Source: Chitinophaga dinghuensis (GTDB taxonomy: Bacteria > Bacteroidota > Bacteroidia > Chitinophagales > Chitinophagaceae). From it: a DNA stretch of 64,000 nt. The DNA lies in the NCBI RefSeq assembly GCF_003259435.1, contig NZ_QLMA01000005.1, positions 186,001 through 250,000 on the forward strand, in the 5' to 3' direction. Below are positions 9,302-18,164 of the stretch, piece by piece. The notes under the pieces are model-generated. The model made no database searches. It saw nothing but the letters and a program-made list of their open reading frames with translations, and was not told the origin of the DNA. Position 1 is the first letter of the stretch, and every line of letters begins with the position of its first letter. The translations under genes and the position numbers were made by a program.

Positions 9302-9567
9302 GTGTAATGTTTTTGAGGTAAATAAAATAAATGGTTATTCGGATATTATTATCTGCAATCCTAACTTAAAATGGACGGAGGATTTAAATTACTCCATTTC
9401 CTGCATTCCGACAAAAACATTCTTTTCCCAAACGGCCTCAGACATTTTTTATAAAGTTAGCAAACCCTTTACACACCTTATTTGTTTGGAGGATAGCTGA
9501 TAGATGTTAATCAAGTATCTACCGCTGTTTTGAAATAAAAATCGTTCAACCATAAAACTTAATCCAG

Positions 9568-10401
9568 ATGAGTAAACAATCCGTTCTTTTTGGGAAGACG
9601 AAAGCCAGCAAACCGGCATTCTTCAAGCGATTTCCCGGAAAAGCAATACTGATACTCTTTTCCTTATTTGCCCTGTCGGTAACTACGAGTCGGGCACAGG
9701 ATTATTACACGGATGACCAAGCCAGTGTAACGGTACAGGCGCAGACGGCGCCTCCGCCTATTCCAGACTACGTGCAGCCTGCTTGTCCGGGTGACGGTTA
9801 CTATTGGGTACCTGGCTACTGGGCCTGGGGATCCGGCGGTTATTACTGGGTACCTGGCGTATGGGTATTACCACCATCAGCGGGACTGTTATGGACCCCT
9901 GGATACTGGGCTTTCTATGGCGGTTTCTATGGCTGGCACCCTGGTTACTGGGGCGCAACCGTAGGCTATTATGGCGGTATTAACTATGGTTTCGGCTACT
10001 TTGGTACAGGCTTCTACGGTGGTAGATGGGAAGGTGGTCACTTCATGTATAACACCGCCGTATGGCGTGTAGGCAGAGGTATTCATAATACGTATGTCAA
10101 CCGGGTGAATATTACCAACAACAACCATGTTAGTTTTAATGGCCGTGGCGGCGTGAACTATCGTCCTACGGAAGGAGAACGTGGGGCGATGCAGCAAAAT
10201 CGTACGCCGGCCCATCAGTTGCAGGTGCAGCATGAGCAGAATATGATGAATGAAAGAGGTCAGTTTCATGCGCCTAACCAGGCGCCTGCCGTACATAGTA
10301 TGAGCATGCCAGGCGGAGAACGTTTTGACCAGAGAGGTCGTTCTATGGGCATGGGCGGCCACGGTGGCGGTGGCGGCGGTGGACGCGGTAGAAGAGGTTA
10401 A
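9568..10401 (+). CDS. Secreted WXXGXW-repeat protein
   Basis: 277 residues. A long positively charged N-terminus and hydrophobic segment ending ...SRAQ give an export signal. Residues ~65-135 carry four aromatic repeats, WVPGYW, WVPGVW, WTPGYW and WHPGYW, the hallmark of the YXWXXGXW/BcpO-related repeat family. Gly/Tyr-rich sequence follows, then a C-terminal Gly-Arg tail (GGHGGGGGGGRGRRG). Probably periplasmic or envelope-associated. The family's function is not established. It stands alone, with a strong bidirectional terminator at 10411-10447. Confidence 0.85.
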   Translation: MSKQSVLFGKTKASKPAFFKRFPGKAILILFSLFALSVTTSRAQDYYTDDQASVTVQAQTAPPPIPDYVQPACPGDGYYWVPGYWAWGSGGYYWVPGVWVLPPSAGLLWTPGYWAFYGGFYGWHPGYWGATVGYYGGINYGFGYFGTGFYGGRWEGGHFMYNTAVWRVGRGIHNTYVNRVNITNNNHVSFNGRGGVNYRPTEGERGAMQQNRTPAHQLQVQHEQNMMNERGQFHAPNQAPAVHSMSMPGGERFDQRGRSMGMGGHGGGGGGGRGRRG

Positions 10402-10410
10402 AATAGAAGC

Positions 10411-10447
10411 ATAAAAAAAATCGGGATCATACATCCCGATTTTTTTT
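10411..10447. terminator. Bidirectional terminator between convergent genes
   Basis: AAAAAAATCGGGAT, a 5-nt loop, then ATCCCGATTTTTTT. A-tract and T-tract on both sides allow it to end both the WXXGXW gene (+) and the alpha/beta hydrolase gene (-). Confidence 0.85.
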
Positions 10448-10468
10448 ATGCTTATGGATGGCTTTGGA

Positions 10469-11248
10469 TTATTTCATGGCTACTTCTTTTGCTGCTTTCA
10501 TTATCACAGCGGCCACTTGCTGAGGTTGGGAAATGTACACTGCGTGACTACCTTTTATTTCTGTCACTTTAGTATTGGAGCGTTTGTACATATTGCGTTC
10601 AATGGTCGGATTAATACTTTTATCTTCAGTTGCAACGATACCATAGGTAGGTTTCACTCTCCATGCAGCGTCTGTAATAGGAGTTACAAAGCATTTACCA
10701 TAGAATGCGCCTTGTGAAGCGTACATAAAATCTGATTCGGCTTTACTCAGGTCAGCACAGAAGCCTGCATGATATTTATCTTTATCATAGTAAACGATTC
10801 CTTTGCTGTCTGGAGGCAGTACGCCATTTTCAGGTGCTGGAGGGGCAGTCTGGAACCATTGTAGGGCGGTTTCGCCGTTATCTGGCTGGAAGGCTGCAAT
10901 GTATACCAATCCGGCTACTTTAGGATGGTTGCCGGCCTGTGTAATCACAGCGCCACCCCAGGAGTGACCAACGAGAATGGCAGGGCCATCCTGCGCATCT
11001 AAGGCGAGTTTGGTAGCAGTCACATCATCTTCCAGGGAAGTCAGGGGATTTTGAACAACGGTAACATGGTATCCTTGCTTAGTGAGGATTTCATACAGTC
11101 CTTTATAACCGGACCCATCTGCGAAAGCGCCATGTACCAATACTATATTTTTTATTTGTTGTGCACTCGCTGTTGCCAAACTGAACAGCGCCACAAATAA
11201 GGCCAGGATAGCCACTTTAAGGGAGTTAACTATATTATTCGTTTTCAT
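10469..11248 (-). CDS. Exported alpha/beta hydrolase (paralogue A)
   Basis: Alpha/beta-hydrolase-fold protein, 259 residues from the ATG at 11248 (the frame opens at 11284, but MKTNNIVNSLKVAILALFVALF is the natural signal peptide start; cleavage expected after ATASAQ). Oxyanion region LVHGAFADGS, nucleophile GHSWGG (Ser96), acid in ATEDKSIN, histidine in KGSHAVY. The mature part matches paralogue B (12354-13067) at roughly four residues in five by eye, including the same GFCxDLS and FVTPIT segments. B lacks the signal peptide. It lies downstream of an AraC gene in the same direction, 95 nt apart. The substrate is unknown; the family includes esterases and haloalkane-type hydrolases. Confidence 0.85.
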   Translation of the reverse strand: MKTNNIVNSLKVAILALFVALFSLATASAQQIKNIVLVHGAFADGSGYKGLYEILTKQGYHVTVVQNPLTSLEDDVTATKLALDAQDGPAILVGHSWGGAVITQAGNHPKVAGLVYIAAFQPDNGETALQWFQTAPPAPENGVLPPDSKGIVYYDKDKYHAGFCADLSKAESDFMYASQGAFYGKCFVTPITDAAWRVKPTYGIVATEDKSINPTIERNMYKRSNTKVTEIKGSHAVYISQPQQVAAVIMKAAKEVAMK

Positions 11249-11321
11249 CTTTAGGGTTGTTGAAGGTTTTGTTTGCATCAACAATACAAAGGTGCGATAA
11301 ATTGAAAACGTGAACGATGAT

Positions 11322-11357
11322 CTTTTTACCCGGAAGCTTGTAATTATTTCCCTTCCT
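11322..11357. repeat. Upstream block shared with paralogue B (copy A)
   Basis: The segment TTTTACCCGGAAGCTTGTAA plus ATTTCCCTTCCT is closely repeated at 13143-13178, upstream of paralogue B. Here it overlaps the last codons (EGK-stop) of the AraC gene, so the copy at 13143 looks like a relic of that gene's 3' end carried along in a duplication. Confidence 0.6.
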
Positions 11358-12228
11358 GTACACCCGCCCCTACCGTTCTGAAATCTGAGGGAGCAACACC
11401 TGTATTCTTCTTGAAGAAATTGGAAAAGTAAGCAACATCTTCAAAACCTAATTCATATGTAATTTGCTTAACGGATTTTTCCGTATATAGTAAAAATCGT
11501 TTAGCCTCTACCGTTATACGCTCCTGTATTATCTGAGAAGGACTTTTCTGATTGTAAATTGCAAAAAGATTAGATAATGTTTTAGGAGATTTATGCAGTA
11601 ACTCCGCATAGAAACTAACAGCATGCGCCGTTTTAAAATTCGCTTCTACGAGGAGATTGAATTTACGGATGATATGAAACCTTTCATCCTGGAGCTTCTT
11701 AGCAGGTACATATCCTAATTTAGCAAGACTGGTAACATAAATGATCAGCCGTTTGAGTAATACCAGCAGCATCTCATGCTGGATACGATCTGATGTTCTG
11801 AATTCTTCTGTAAATACGGAGGTTAACAATAATAACTTCTCCTGTGCCGTTTCGTCCAGCTCCACGAACATATGATCTGTACTGCTGAAGAGGAAACCTA
11901 CGCAGCTGACTTCACTATCATGATCGATGATGCAATAGAATTCCCGGTTGAACTGCCAGGCAATGATACTTTCTGCCTCTTCAAAGCTGAAGGACTGGTT
12001 GAATAATAATGTAAGTAAGGAGTTGCCAGGAAAAGTATGTTCCGTGCCATCGATGGTAACGGTCTGACTTTCACCAGGATTCCAGGCAATCGTAAAGTAC
12101 TTATTGAACCGGTCTTTGGAATAGAATTGTCGGTCGAAGCCTGCTTCTTCTTTGAAAAGCAGTAATTCTCCTCCGGTATTTTCTGCTGTTAGTTTGAGCT
12201 TCATGAGTGGCAAAGCATATTCAGTCAT
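11344..12228 (-). CDS. AraC-family transcriptional regulator
   Basis: 294 residues. The N-terminal ~170 form an effector-binding, cupin-like region. The C-terminal ~100 form the two helix-turn-helix motifs of AraC proteins: AVSFYAELLHKSPKTLSNLF, then VKQITYELGFEDVAYFSNFF and a KKNTGVAPSDFR ending. It sits between the two alpha/beta hydrolase paralogues, all three on the minus strand, so it probably regulates one or both. The conserved block upstream of both hydrolases (11322-11357, 13143-13178) is a candidate target. The inducer is unknown. Confidence 0.88.
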   Translation of the reverse strand: MTEYALPLMKLKLTAENTGGELLLFKEEAGFDRQFYSKDRFNKYFTIAWNPGESQTVTIDGTEHTFPGNSLLTLLFNQSFSFEEAESIIAWQFNREFYCIIDHDSEVSCVGFLFSSTDHMFVELDETAQEKLLLLTSVFTEEFRTSDRIQHEMLLVLLKRLIIYVTSLAKLGYVPAKKLQDERFHIIRKFNLLVEANFKTAHAVSFYAELLHKSPKTLSNLFAIYNQKSPSQIIQERITVEAKRFLLYTEKSVKQITYELGFEDVAYFSNFFKKNTGVAPSDFRTVGAGVQEGK

Positions 12229-12295
12229 TTAAAATACGAAAGTTCAATGGATGGCCAAAATTTATATCCCTGTGCAACTGAATGTCTCAGACGCC

Positions 12296-12332
12296 ACAGT
12301 CCCTGTTTGCAGCAATTGCAAACAGGGACTGT
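12296..12332. terminator. Perfect 16-bp hairpin without a T-tract
   Basis: ACAGTCCCTGTTTGCA and its exact complement are separated by GCAAT. It lies between the hydrolase B stop (12354) and the AraC start (12228). There is no T-run on the minus strand, so it may slow or process the transcript rather than end it cleanly. Confidence 0.5.
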
Positions 12333-12353
12333 TCGGAGGCGGGAGCGTTTGGC

Positions 12354-13067
12354 TTACATGGCAGCGATTTCGCTGGCTGCATTGGCAATTACGGCAGCTA
12401 CTTTTTCAGGTTGAGAAATGTAGACAGCATGACTACCTTTAATTTCAGTTACTTTAGTATCAGAGCGTTGGTACATATTACGTTGAATATCGGGGTTGAT
12501 ACTTTTATCTTCAGTGGCTACGATGCCGTAAGTTGGTTTGTTTCTCCAGGCGGCAGCGGTGATAGGCGTTACAAAGCATTCTCCGAAGAAAGCGCCCTGA
12601 GAGGCGTACATAAAGGAAGCTTCATCCTGGCTGAGGTCTCCGCAGAAACCTGCATGGTATTTATCTTTATCATAGTAAACGATTCCTTTCTCATCGGCAG
12701 GCAGTACGCCATTTTCAGCGGCAGGAGGAGCGGTCAGGAACCATTGTAATGCTGTTTCATTGTTATCGGGTTGGAAAGCTGCAATGTATACCAATCCTGC
12801 AACATTGGGGTGATTGCCTGCTTCTGTAATTACAGCGCCGCCCCAGGAGTGACCGGCGAGGATAGCAGGACCATCCTGCGCATCCAGTACCAGGTGGGTT
12901 GCCGCCACATCATCTTTCAGAGAGGTCAGTGGGTTCTGCACTACAGAAACATTATATCCCTGGCGGGTTAATGCTTCGTATACGCCTTTATATCCAGAAC
13001 CATCAGCGAATGCGCCATGAACTAAAACGATGTTTTTTACTGCTGGGGAATTTGTTTGATTTTTCAT
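12354..13067 (-). CDS. Cytoplasmic alpha/beta hydrolase (paralogue B)
   Basis: 237 residues, starting MKNQTNSPAVKNIVLVHG with no signal peptide, so it acts in the cytoplasm. Nucleophile GHSWGG at Ser74; the acid (ATEDKSIN) and histidine (GSHAVYISQP) regions are the same as in paralogue A. The close similarity (about 80% by eye) and the shared upstream block indicate a recent local duplication, after which the two copies differ mainly in cellular location. First gene of the hydrolase B - AraC - hydrolase A cluster. Confidence 0.85.
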   Translation of the reverse strand: MKNQTNSPAVKNIVLVHGAFADGSGYKGVYEALTRQGYNVSVVQNPLTSLKDDVAATHLVLDAQDGPAILAGHSWGGAVITEAGNHPNVAGLVYIAAFQPDNNETALQWFLTAPPAAENGVLPADEKGIVYYDKDKYHAGFCGDLSQDEASFMYASQGAFFGECFVTPITAAAWRNKPTYGIVATEDKSINPDIQRNMYQRSDTKVTEIKGSHAVYISQPEKVAAVIANAASEIAAM

Positions 13068-13142
13068 TTTTCTATTTTTTTGATGTTTGGGTTTGTATTA
13101 ACGATACAAAGATGAGATGAAAACCAGCAGTGGCTAATGTAC

Positions 13143-13178
13143 GTTTTACCCGAATAGTTGTAAATATTTCCCTTCCTT
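13143..13178. repeat. Upstream block shared with paralogue A (copy B)
   Basis: GTTTTACCCGAATAGTTGTAA plus ATATTTCCCTTCCT, matching 11322-11357. Further towards the gene both copies also share an ACGATACAAAGATGA / ACAATACAAAGGTGC stretch. On the minus strand that stretch contains CTTTGTAT, a plausible -7 region. Confidence 0.55.
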
Positions 13179-13196
13179 CCAAAACTATCATAAACG

Positions 13197-13229
13197 AGGA
13201 AGCCTCGTAATTGATTTACGAGGCTTCCT
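13197..13229 (-). terminator. Terminator after the susCD pair
   Basis: 14-bp perfect stem AGGAAGCCTCGTAA / TTACGAGGCTTCCT with a 5-nt loop, 55 nt beyond the SusD stop at 13284. The T-run on the minus strand is weak. Confidence 0.6.
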
Positions 13230-13250
13230 TTAAGTGATATATAGGCAGTA

Positions 13251-13268
13251 GGGAGACACGTGTCTCCC
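13251..13268. repeat. Interspersed palindrome, copy C (perfect)
   Basis: GGGAGACACGTGTCTCCC, an 18-bp perfect palindrome between the SusD stop and the terminator hairpin. The identical sequence occurs at 31877-31894. Confidence 0.75.
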
Positions 13269-13283
13269 TATACCAATGTTGTT

Positions 13284-14717
13284 TTAATACATATCAAACC
13301 AGACTTTTGTAGTCAGCAGGTCCGTACCTTGTCGCGCTACTGCGGCTTTATAGTTGATCCCGTTCAATGCCTGTTCACTGGAAGGGTAAGTAAAACGCAC
13401 CGGCATTTTACCCAGGAGAACGCCGGTATATGCGGGTTTCAATTGCGGGTAATCCAGTCTTCTCCATTCGGCGAAGGCTTCCAGACTTTCACTGAAAAGT
13501 GCGAGCCATTTCTGATCGCCGATCGATTTTTTATAATTCGCTACATTATATTGTACTGCAGGTTGGGCCAGGTATGCATCTACTGTTGCGCCGGTAATAC
13601 CGTATTGCTTAAAAGAAGCTCTGACTGCCTGTTGATAAAGATCTGATGCATTACCGTTATAGAAGCCTCTCTGCGCCGCTTCTGCTAAAATAAACAATTG
13701 TTCCGCATAGGTGAAAAGGAAGGCGGGCGCTTGCGAAGCGGTGAAAGCGGAGCCTACGTCCGATGTTTTGGAAAATCCGAGTCGCGAAGCCGAATCTGCC
13801 GGCAGGCCATTTGTTACACCCAGGTAAGGTCCGCCATCAGCGGGTTTGGCGGCATATACTGTTAACCGCGGATCATTTAAGGCCTGTAACTGGTCGATCA
13901 CCGTTTTACTGATACGGTAATCATTGCGGGTTTCCCGGTTTCTTCCCACCGGATTCTGACTAGGCGATGCCAGGTAATTCAGTTTCGCTTCTCTGTCGCC
14001 ATCCGCGAAGAAGACATTTCCTTCTGCTGCGAGGTCTGCAAATACTTTGCGGGCGCCTTCCGGATCGCGGTCTGCTATACGCAGTGCGATACGGGAGCGT
14101 AAACCATTCGCAAATTTTTTCCAGTTCTGTAACTTCCCCAGCAATAAGGAGTCCCCCGCCAATGGTGCGCCTGGATTAGCGTCAATGATGGTAACCGCCT
14201 GTTTTAATTCCGTCAGCAGCCCATTGTAGATATCTTGCTGGCGATCATATTTCGGGGTGAGATATTTCTCAATCTGGCCTGCCTGTGAATACGGCACATC
14301 TCCGTATAAATCTGTCAGTACCTGGAAAATCCAGGACCGCATAATAATACTGGAAGCCTTATATCCAGGGAGTTTCAGACTATCTCCCAACTGAATGAGG
14401 GTCGTAAAATCTGTGATTCCCTGTGCATAGAAATTATTCCATACCGACTGGATGCTGGTACTGGCAGGGATATATCTATCCGGATCAGGATACTGGATTT
14501 TCGACCAGTACTGCACATACAGCAGTGTTGTTTCCATGGTCGCATCGGTACCCCAGTAGGTGTCTACATTGGATTTGATACCGTTGGCGAACAGGTATTC
14601 CGGGTCTGGAATCGTAGGCTCGTTCGGGTTAATATTGATGCGATCCAGTTCTTTCCGGCAACCGCTGAAAATCAGGGCAGCCGCTAATATATAGATGGGT
14701 ATCAGCCACTTTTTCAT
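13284..14717 (-). CDS. SusD/RagB-like lipoprotein (SusD-like_2 type)
   Basis: Outer-membrane lipoprotein that caps the partner TonB-dependent transporter and binds the nutrient. 477 residues. Lipoprotein signal MKKWLIPIYILAAALIFSGC with the lipidated Cys at 20. The following NINPNEPTIPDPEYLFANGI is typical of the SusD-like_2 branch, and the helical TPR-type core continues to PYSQAGQIEKYLTPKYDRQ and the SLEAFAEWRRLDYP region near the C-terminus. It follows SusC with an 11-nt gap. No glycoside hydrolase, peptidase or regulator adjoins the pair, so the substrate cannot be inferred. Confidence 0.92.
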   Translation of the reverse strand: MKKWLIPIYILAAALIFSGCRKELDRININPNEPTIPDPEYLFANGIKSNVDTYWGTDATMETTLLYVQYWSKIQYPDPDRYIPASTSIQSVWNNFYAQGITDFTTLIQLGDSLKLPGYKASSIIMRSWIFQVLTDLYGDVPYSQAGQIEKYLTPKYDRQQDIYNGLLTELKQAVTIIDANPGAPLAGDSLLLGKLQNWKKFANGLRSRIALRIADRDPEGARKVFADLAAEGNVFFADGDREAKLNYLASPSQNPVGRNRETRNDYRISKTVIDQLQALNDPRLTVYAAKPADGGPYLGVTNGLPADSASRLGFSKTSDVGSAFTASQAPAFLFTYAEQLFILAEAAQRGFYNGNASDLYQQAVRASFKQYGITGATVDAYLAQPAVQYNVANYKKSIGDQKWLALFSESLEAFAEWRRLDYPQLKPAYTGVLLGKMPVRFTYPSSEQALNGINYKAAVARQGTDLLTTKVWFDMY

Positions 14718-14728
14718 TTGATAGAGAA

Positions 14729-17700
14729 TTAGAATGAAACATTCAGATTAAAGCCAAAGCTACGCGTGGTAGGGATTTGCAGTGTTTCCAACCCTTGTCC
14801 GTTTCCGGTATTGAAGGCCGTTTCCGGATCAATATTCGGTGCATGTTTGCTGAGGTAGCCCAGGTTTCTGGCTACCAGCGCGATGTTGACCGACTGCAAG
14901 CCCCATTTGTTGACGATGGTTTGCGGCAACGTATAACCAAGCCTCACCTCTCTGAGCTTGATGAAAGAGGCATCATAAATAGAGGTTTCACTCAGACTGC
15001 TGCTGTATACCGCCTTGTAGTAATCCATAGCCGGAAGCACAGCGGTATTCTTTTTACCATCTGCCGTATAGCCATCGAAGATGATACCATCGTGTTTTAC
15101 GACTGCACCGTTGGGGGCAGTGGCATCATGACTGGGTAACTGCACGTTTTTCGTACCGTCGTTGTAGTAAGGAAGACCGCCATGTTCCTGATCTCTGCCA
15201 GGCATGGTAGCAGCCAACACGCCAGTGCGCATACCAGTGCTGTTGGTACCAGACCAGATGGAGCCGCCTTGTTTCGTATCTATGAGGAAACTGAGATTGA
15301 ATCCTTTGAAGGAAAATGCATTGTTAATACTACCTGTCCATTTTGGAGTGAAGTATCCCAGCACTCTTTGAGTAGGGTCTGTTTGCGGACGACCATCGGC
15401 ATTCACCAGTACACGGCCCTGGGCATCGCGTGCAAATGCAGAGCCAAAGAGCGCTCCGTAGCGCTGGCCTTTCGTTGCGATAACCTGGATGTTGCCGGAA
15501 CTACCCAGTACATAGCTATTCAGGAATCCGTCGTTGTCCAGAGAAACCACTTCGCTGACATTACGTGCATAGTTAACGTTTACGTCCCAACGAAAACCTG
15601 AACGGGTAATGATTGGCGTAAGGCCCAACTGCACTTCTACCCCATGATTTTTCAGTTCACCACTATTCAGTAATTTTTTCAGGTAGCCGGTGGAGCCGCT
15701 CACGTCTGCCAGCAAAATCTGGTTGCGACTGGTAGTATTATAGTAGGTCACATCTATTTTAGCCCTGTTTTTGAAGAAGCCTGCTTCCACGCCGAGTTCA
15801 GTGGAGGTAGTGATTTCCGGTTTGATATTCTTACTCAGGTATTTGTCGGAAACCGTTAGCAGTGGCTGAGATCCAAACGGCGTATTGAAGGGATACGTAT
15901 TCACCTGCAGATATGGATCTGTATCTTTACCTACCTGTGCCCAGCCGCCGCGTACTTTCAGCAGCGATAATACATTACTCTGTAAATGGAAGGCTTCCGA
16001 CAGCACCAGGCTGGCGTTTACAGAAGGATAGAAATAGGATACCGGTAAGGTGGAAGACCAATCATTTCTTGCCGTGAGGTTCACGAATGCATAGTTATGA
16101 TAGCCTACTTGCGCGGATGCAAAAGCGCTGTATACTTTCTGTCTGCTCAGGTAACTGGTAGATACCAGCGGGTCCCGGGAGTTGTTCAGCGTATATACGC
16201 CTTTTATCGCGAGCCTGGGCGCCTGCTGATAGTTTTGTTCGTATTGATTGGTACGGAGGTTACCACCGGCCAGTACATCGATATCGAAATTACTACCGAG
16301 TTTCTTTTTCGCGTTCAGTGTAAATTCTCCGTTGGTTTCGTTTACTGCATAAGCATCTTCTGTATAAGATCCGAATGGCGTACCATTGGTATAATAGGCT
16401 ACTCTATATTTCCGTCGATCCTGGTAATAATCTGTACCAATGCGGAAGGCCGCTGTCAGCCAGGGTTGTATTTCGTAGGATAGCCGGGCATTACCGAGGA
16501 ATCTGTTTCTCAGCATGCCCACGGTATTCTCGTTCTGAATCCAGTAGGGATTGCTGTAGTAGCTATGGTTCCAGTTATAGTCGGTGCCATCTGGGTTTTT
16601 ATAGTTCTTCAGTTTCTCGATGTCTACTTGTCGGCCAAACCAGATGAACTGCAATGTTACGCTGTTGCCGCGCTTACCGTCTACTCCGGGAAGATTATCA
16701 GCAGCGCTGCGAATATAGTTTGCGTAGGTGCTGAGGGTCAGTTTGGGGGTGAGTCGGAATGTATTGCTGGCCACGAAAGTATTCCTGGAAATCCCTGTAT
16801 TGGGGAGAATTCCCACCTGTTTGGTATTATTATAGGAAAAGCGATAATCGATTTTTTCGGAGCTACCTCCTACTGACAAGCCGTTATTTAACGTATAGCC
16901 GGTCACGTAGAAGTCTTTCACATTATTGGGATGAGCGACGAATGGAACGGCTTCTCCGTTAGAGAAAAACTGGGGAATGAGGCGTCCATCCATTTTAGGG
17001 CCCCAGCTTTCATCCACGCCGTCGTTCAGGCCGCCGCCTTTACCGTCTTTATAGGAGAACTGGCCGCCGGTACCTTGGCCATAGGAGTTTTGAAAGTCGG
17101 GCAGTATCAATACTTTTTCAAAGGTAGCGCCGGAATTAACGGTAACGCCTAAACCGCCTTTGGTATCTTTACCTGTTTTTGTTTTGATGACGATCACGCC
17201 ACCGGAGGCGCGGGAGCCATATAATGCAGCCGCGTTGGGGCCTTTCAGTACGCTGATGGCAGCGATATCGTCTGGGTTGATATCGGAGATTGCATTGGCA
17301 AAATCGCGGCCGGTGCCTACGCCTAGCTGACTGTTATCTACAGGTACGCCGTCGAGTACGAAGAGTGGCTGGTTATTTCCGGCGATAGAAGTTTCTCCGC
17401 GGATCACGATTCTGGAAGAACCCATATTCCCCTGGCTGTTGGTGACCTGTACGCCGGCGATTTTGCCGGAGAGGGCATTGACCAGATTGGTTTCTTTCGC
17501 TTCGGAGATATCTTTGGATTTGAGTTCCTGTACGGCGTAACCGAGCGATTTCTTCTCTCTGGAGATACCCAGTGCGGTAACCACTACCTCATCCAGTTTT
17601 CGGTTAGTACTTTCCAGGGAAATATTGATCACATGATTGCTGCCTACCACCACAAAGGCTGGTTCAAATCCCAGGTAGAACACCTGGAGGGTATCTTTCT

Positions 17701-17902
17701 CGTGCGCATTGATGGCGAATCGGCCATCAGCGTCTGTTTGTGCGCCGGAAGATGATCCTTTCACGCGAATAACGGCGCCGGGTATACGCTGTGCATCTGT
17801 GCGGGAGGTGACTACCCCGCTTACCCGGATTTCCTGGGCAATACTTTGCTGCAACCAGAGTAGCCCTGGCAGTAGGCATAGCAGCCTTTGAAGGTATTTC
17901 AT
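14729..17902 (-). CDS. SusC/RagA-family TonB-dependent outer-membrane transporter
   Basis: 1057 residues. Signal peptide MKYLQRLLCLLPGLLWLQQSIAQE, then a carboxypeptidase-D-like domain (ISGVVTSR... SGAQTDADGRFAI), plug domain (TALGISREKKSLGYAVQELK; ALSGKIAGVQVTNSQG; ISVLKGPNAAALYGSRASGGVIVIKTK) and the 22-strand barrel ending in TTRSFGFNLNVSF with terminal aromatic Phe. It imports a ligand delivered by the downstream SusD partner, powered by TonB-ExbBD. No STN domain is present, so no direct FecR signalling is expected, unlike the second SusC at 35939. A promoter matching the Bacteroidota consensus lies at 18021-18051. Confidence 0.95.
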   Translation of the reverse strand: MKYLQRLLCLLPGLLWLQQSIAQEIRVSGVVTSRTDAQRIPGAVIRVKGSSSGAQTDADGRFAINAHEKDTLQVFYLGFEPAFVVVGSNHVINISLESTNRKLDEVVVTALGISREKKSLGYAVQELKSKDISEAKETNLVNALSGKIAGVQVTNSQGNMGSSRIVIRGETSIAGNNQPLFVLDGVPVDNSQLGVGTGRDFANAISDINPDDIAAISVLKGPNAAALYGSRASGGVIVIKTKTGKDTKGGLGVTVNSGATFEKVLILPDFQNSYGQGTGGQFSYKDGKGGGLNDGVDESWGPKMDGRLIPQFFSNGEAVPFVAHPNNVKDFYVTGYTLNNGLSVGGSSEKIDYRFSYNNTKQVGILPNTGISRNTFVASNTFRLTPKLTLSTYANYIRSAADNLPGVDGKRGNSVTLQFIWFGRQVDIEKLKNYKNPDGTDYNWNHSYYSNPYWIQNENTVGMLRNRFLGNARLSYEIQPWLTAAFRIGTDYYQDRRKYRVAYYTNGTPFGSYTEDAYAVNETNGEFTLNAKKKLGSNFDIDVLAGGNLRTNQYEQNYQQAPRLAIKGVYTLNNSRDPLVSTSYLSRQKVYSAFASAQVGYHNYAFVNLTARNDWSSTLPVSYFYPSVNASLVLSEAFHLQSNVLSLLKVRGGWAQVGKDTDPYLQVNTYPFNTPFGSQPLLTVSDKYLSKNIKPEITTSTELGVEAGFFKNRAKIDVTYYNTTSRNQILLADVSGSTGYLKKLLNSGELKNHGVEVQLGLTPIITRSGFRWDVNVNYARNVSEVVSLDNDGFLNSYVLGSSGNIQVIATKGQRYGALFGSAFARDAQGRVLVNADGRPQTDPTQRVLGYFTPKWTGSINNAFSFKGFNLSFLIDTKQGGSIWSGTNSTGMRTGVLAATMPGRDQEHGGLPYYNDGTKNVQLPSHDATAPNGAVVKHDGIIFDGYTADGKKNTAVLPAMDYYKAVYSSSLSETSIYDASFIKLREVRLGYTLPQTIVNKWGLQSVNIALVARNLGYLSKHAPNIDPETAFNTGNGQGLETLQIPTTRSFGFNLNVSF

Positions 17903-18020
17903 GCTAAGTGTTTTAATGTGGGCCTAAATCATCGTTGGCTGAGTATCATGGCTTCTCAGATTCGTTCCCTGTTGATTTTGGTAATGAATTATAGCTACAA
18001 TTGTTTTTCAATATCGAGGA

Positions 18021-18051
18021 CAAATGTAATATGGATTTATTTAATCTACAA
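18021..18051 (-). promoter_or_regulatory. Promoter of the susCD pair
   Basis: Minus strand TTG (18051-18049), 20-bp spacer, TACATTTG (18028-18021). This matches the TTG-N19-21-TAnnTTTG promoter of Bacteroidota and gives a leader of about 110 nt before the SusC ATG at 17902. Confidence 0.55.
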
Positions 18052-18130
18052 GTTTTATAGACTATATAGATAAATAAATATTTAATAAAGCAACGGGGGA
18101 GCGTCGTCTTAATACATACAAATTATATAC

Positions 18131-18138
18131 TATATTTG
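18131..18138 (+). promoter_or_regulatory. -7 element of the 18165 membrane protein gene
   Basis: TATATTTG matches TAnnTTTG and lies 26 nt before the ATG at 18165. I do not see a clear TTG at the expected -33 distance. Confidence 0.4.
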
Positions 18139-18164
18139 TATGGAACCTATAACTATGAAAAGAT

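Noticed and set aside
9889-10434. 181-codon ORF on the minus strand
   Set aside because: Antisense to the WXXGXW-repeat gene; His/Thr-rich composition results from the repeats, and it runs into the terminator.
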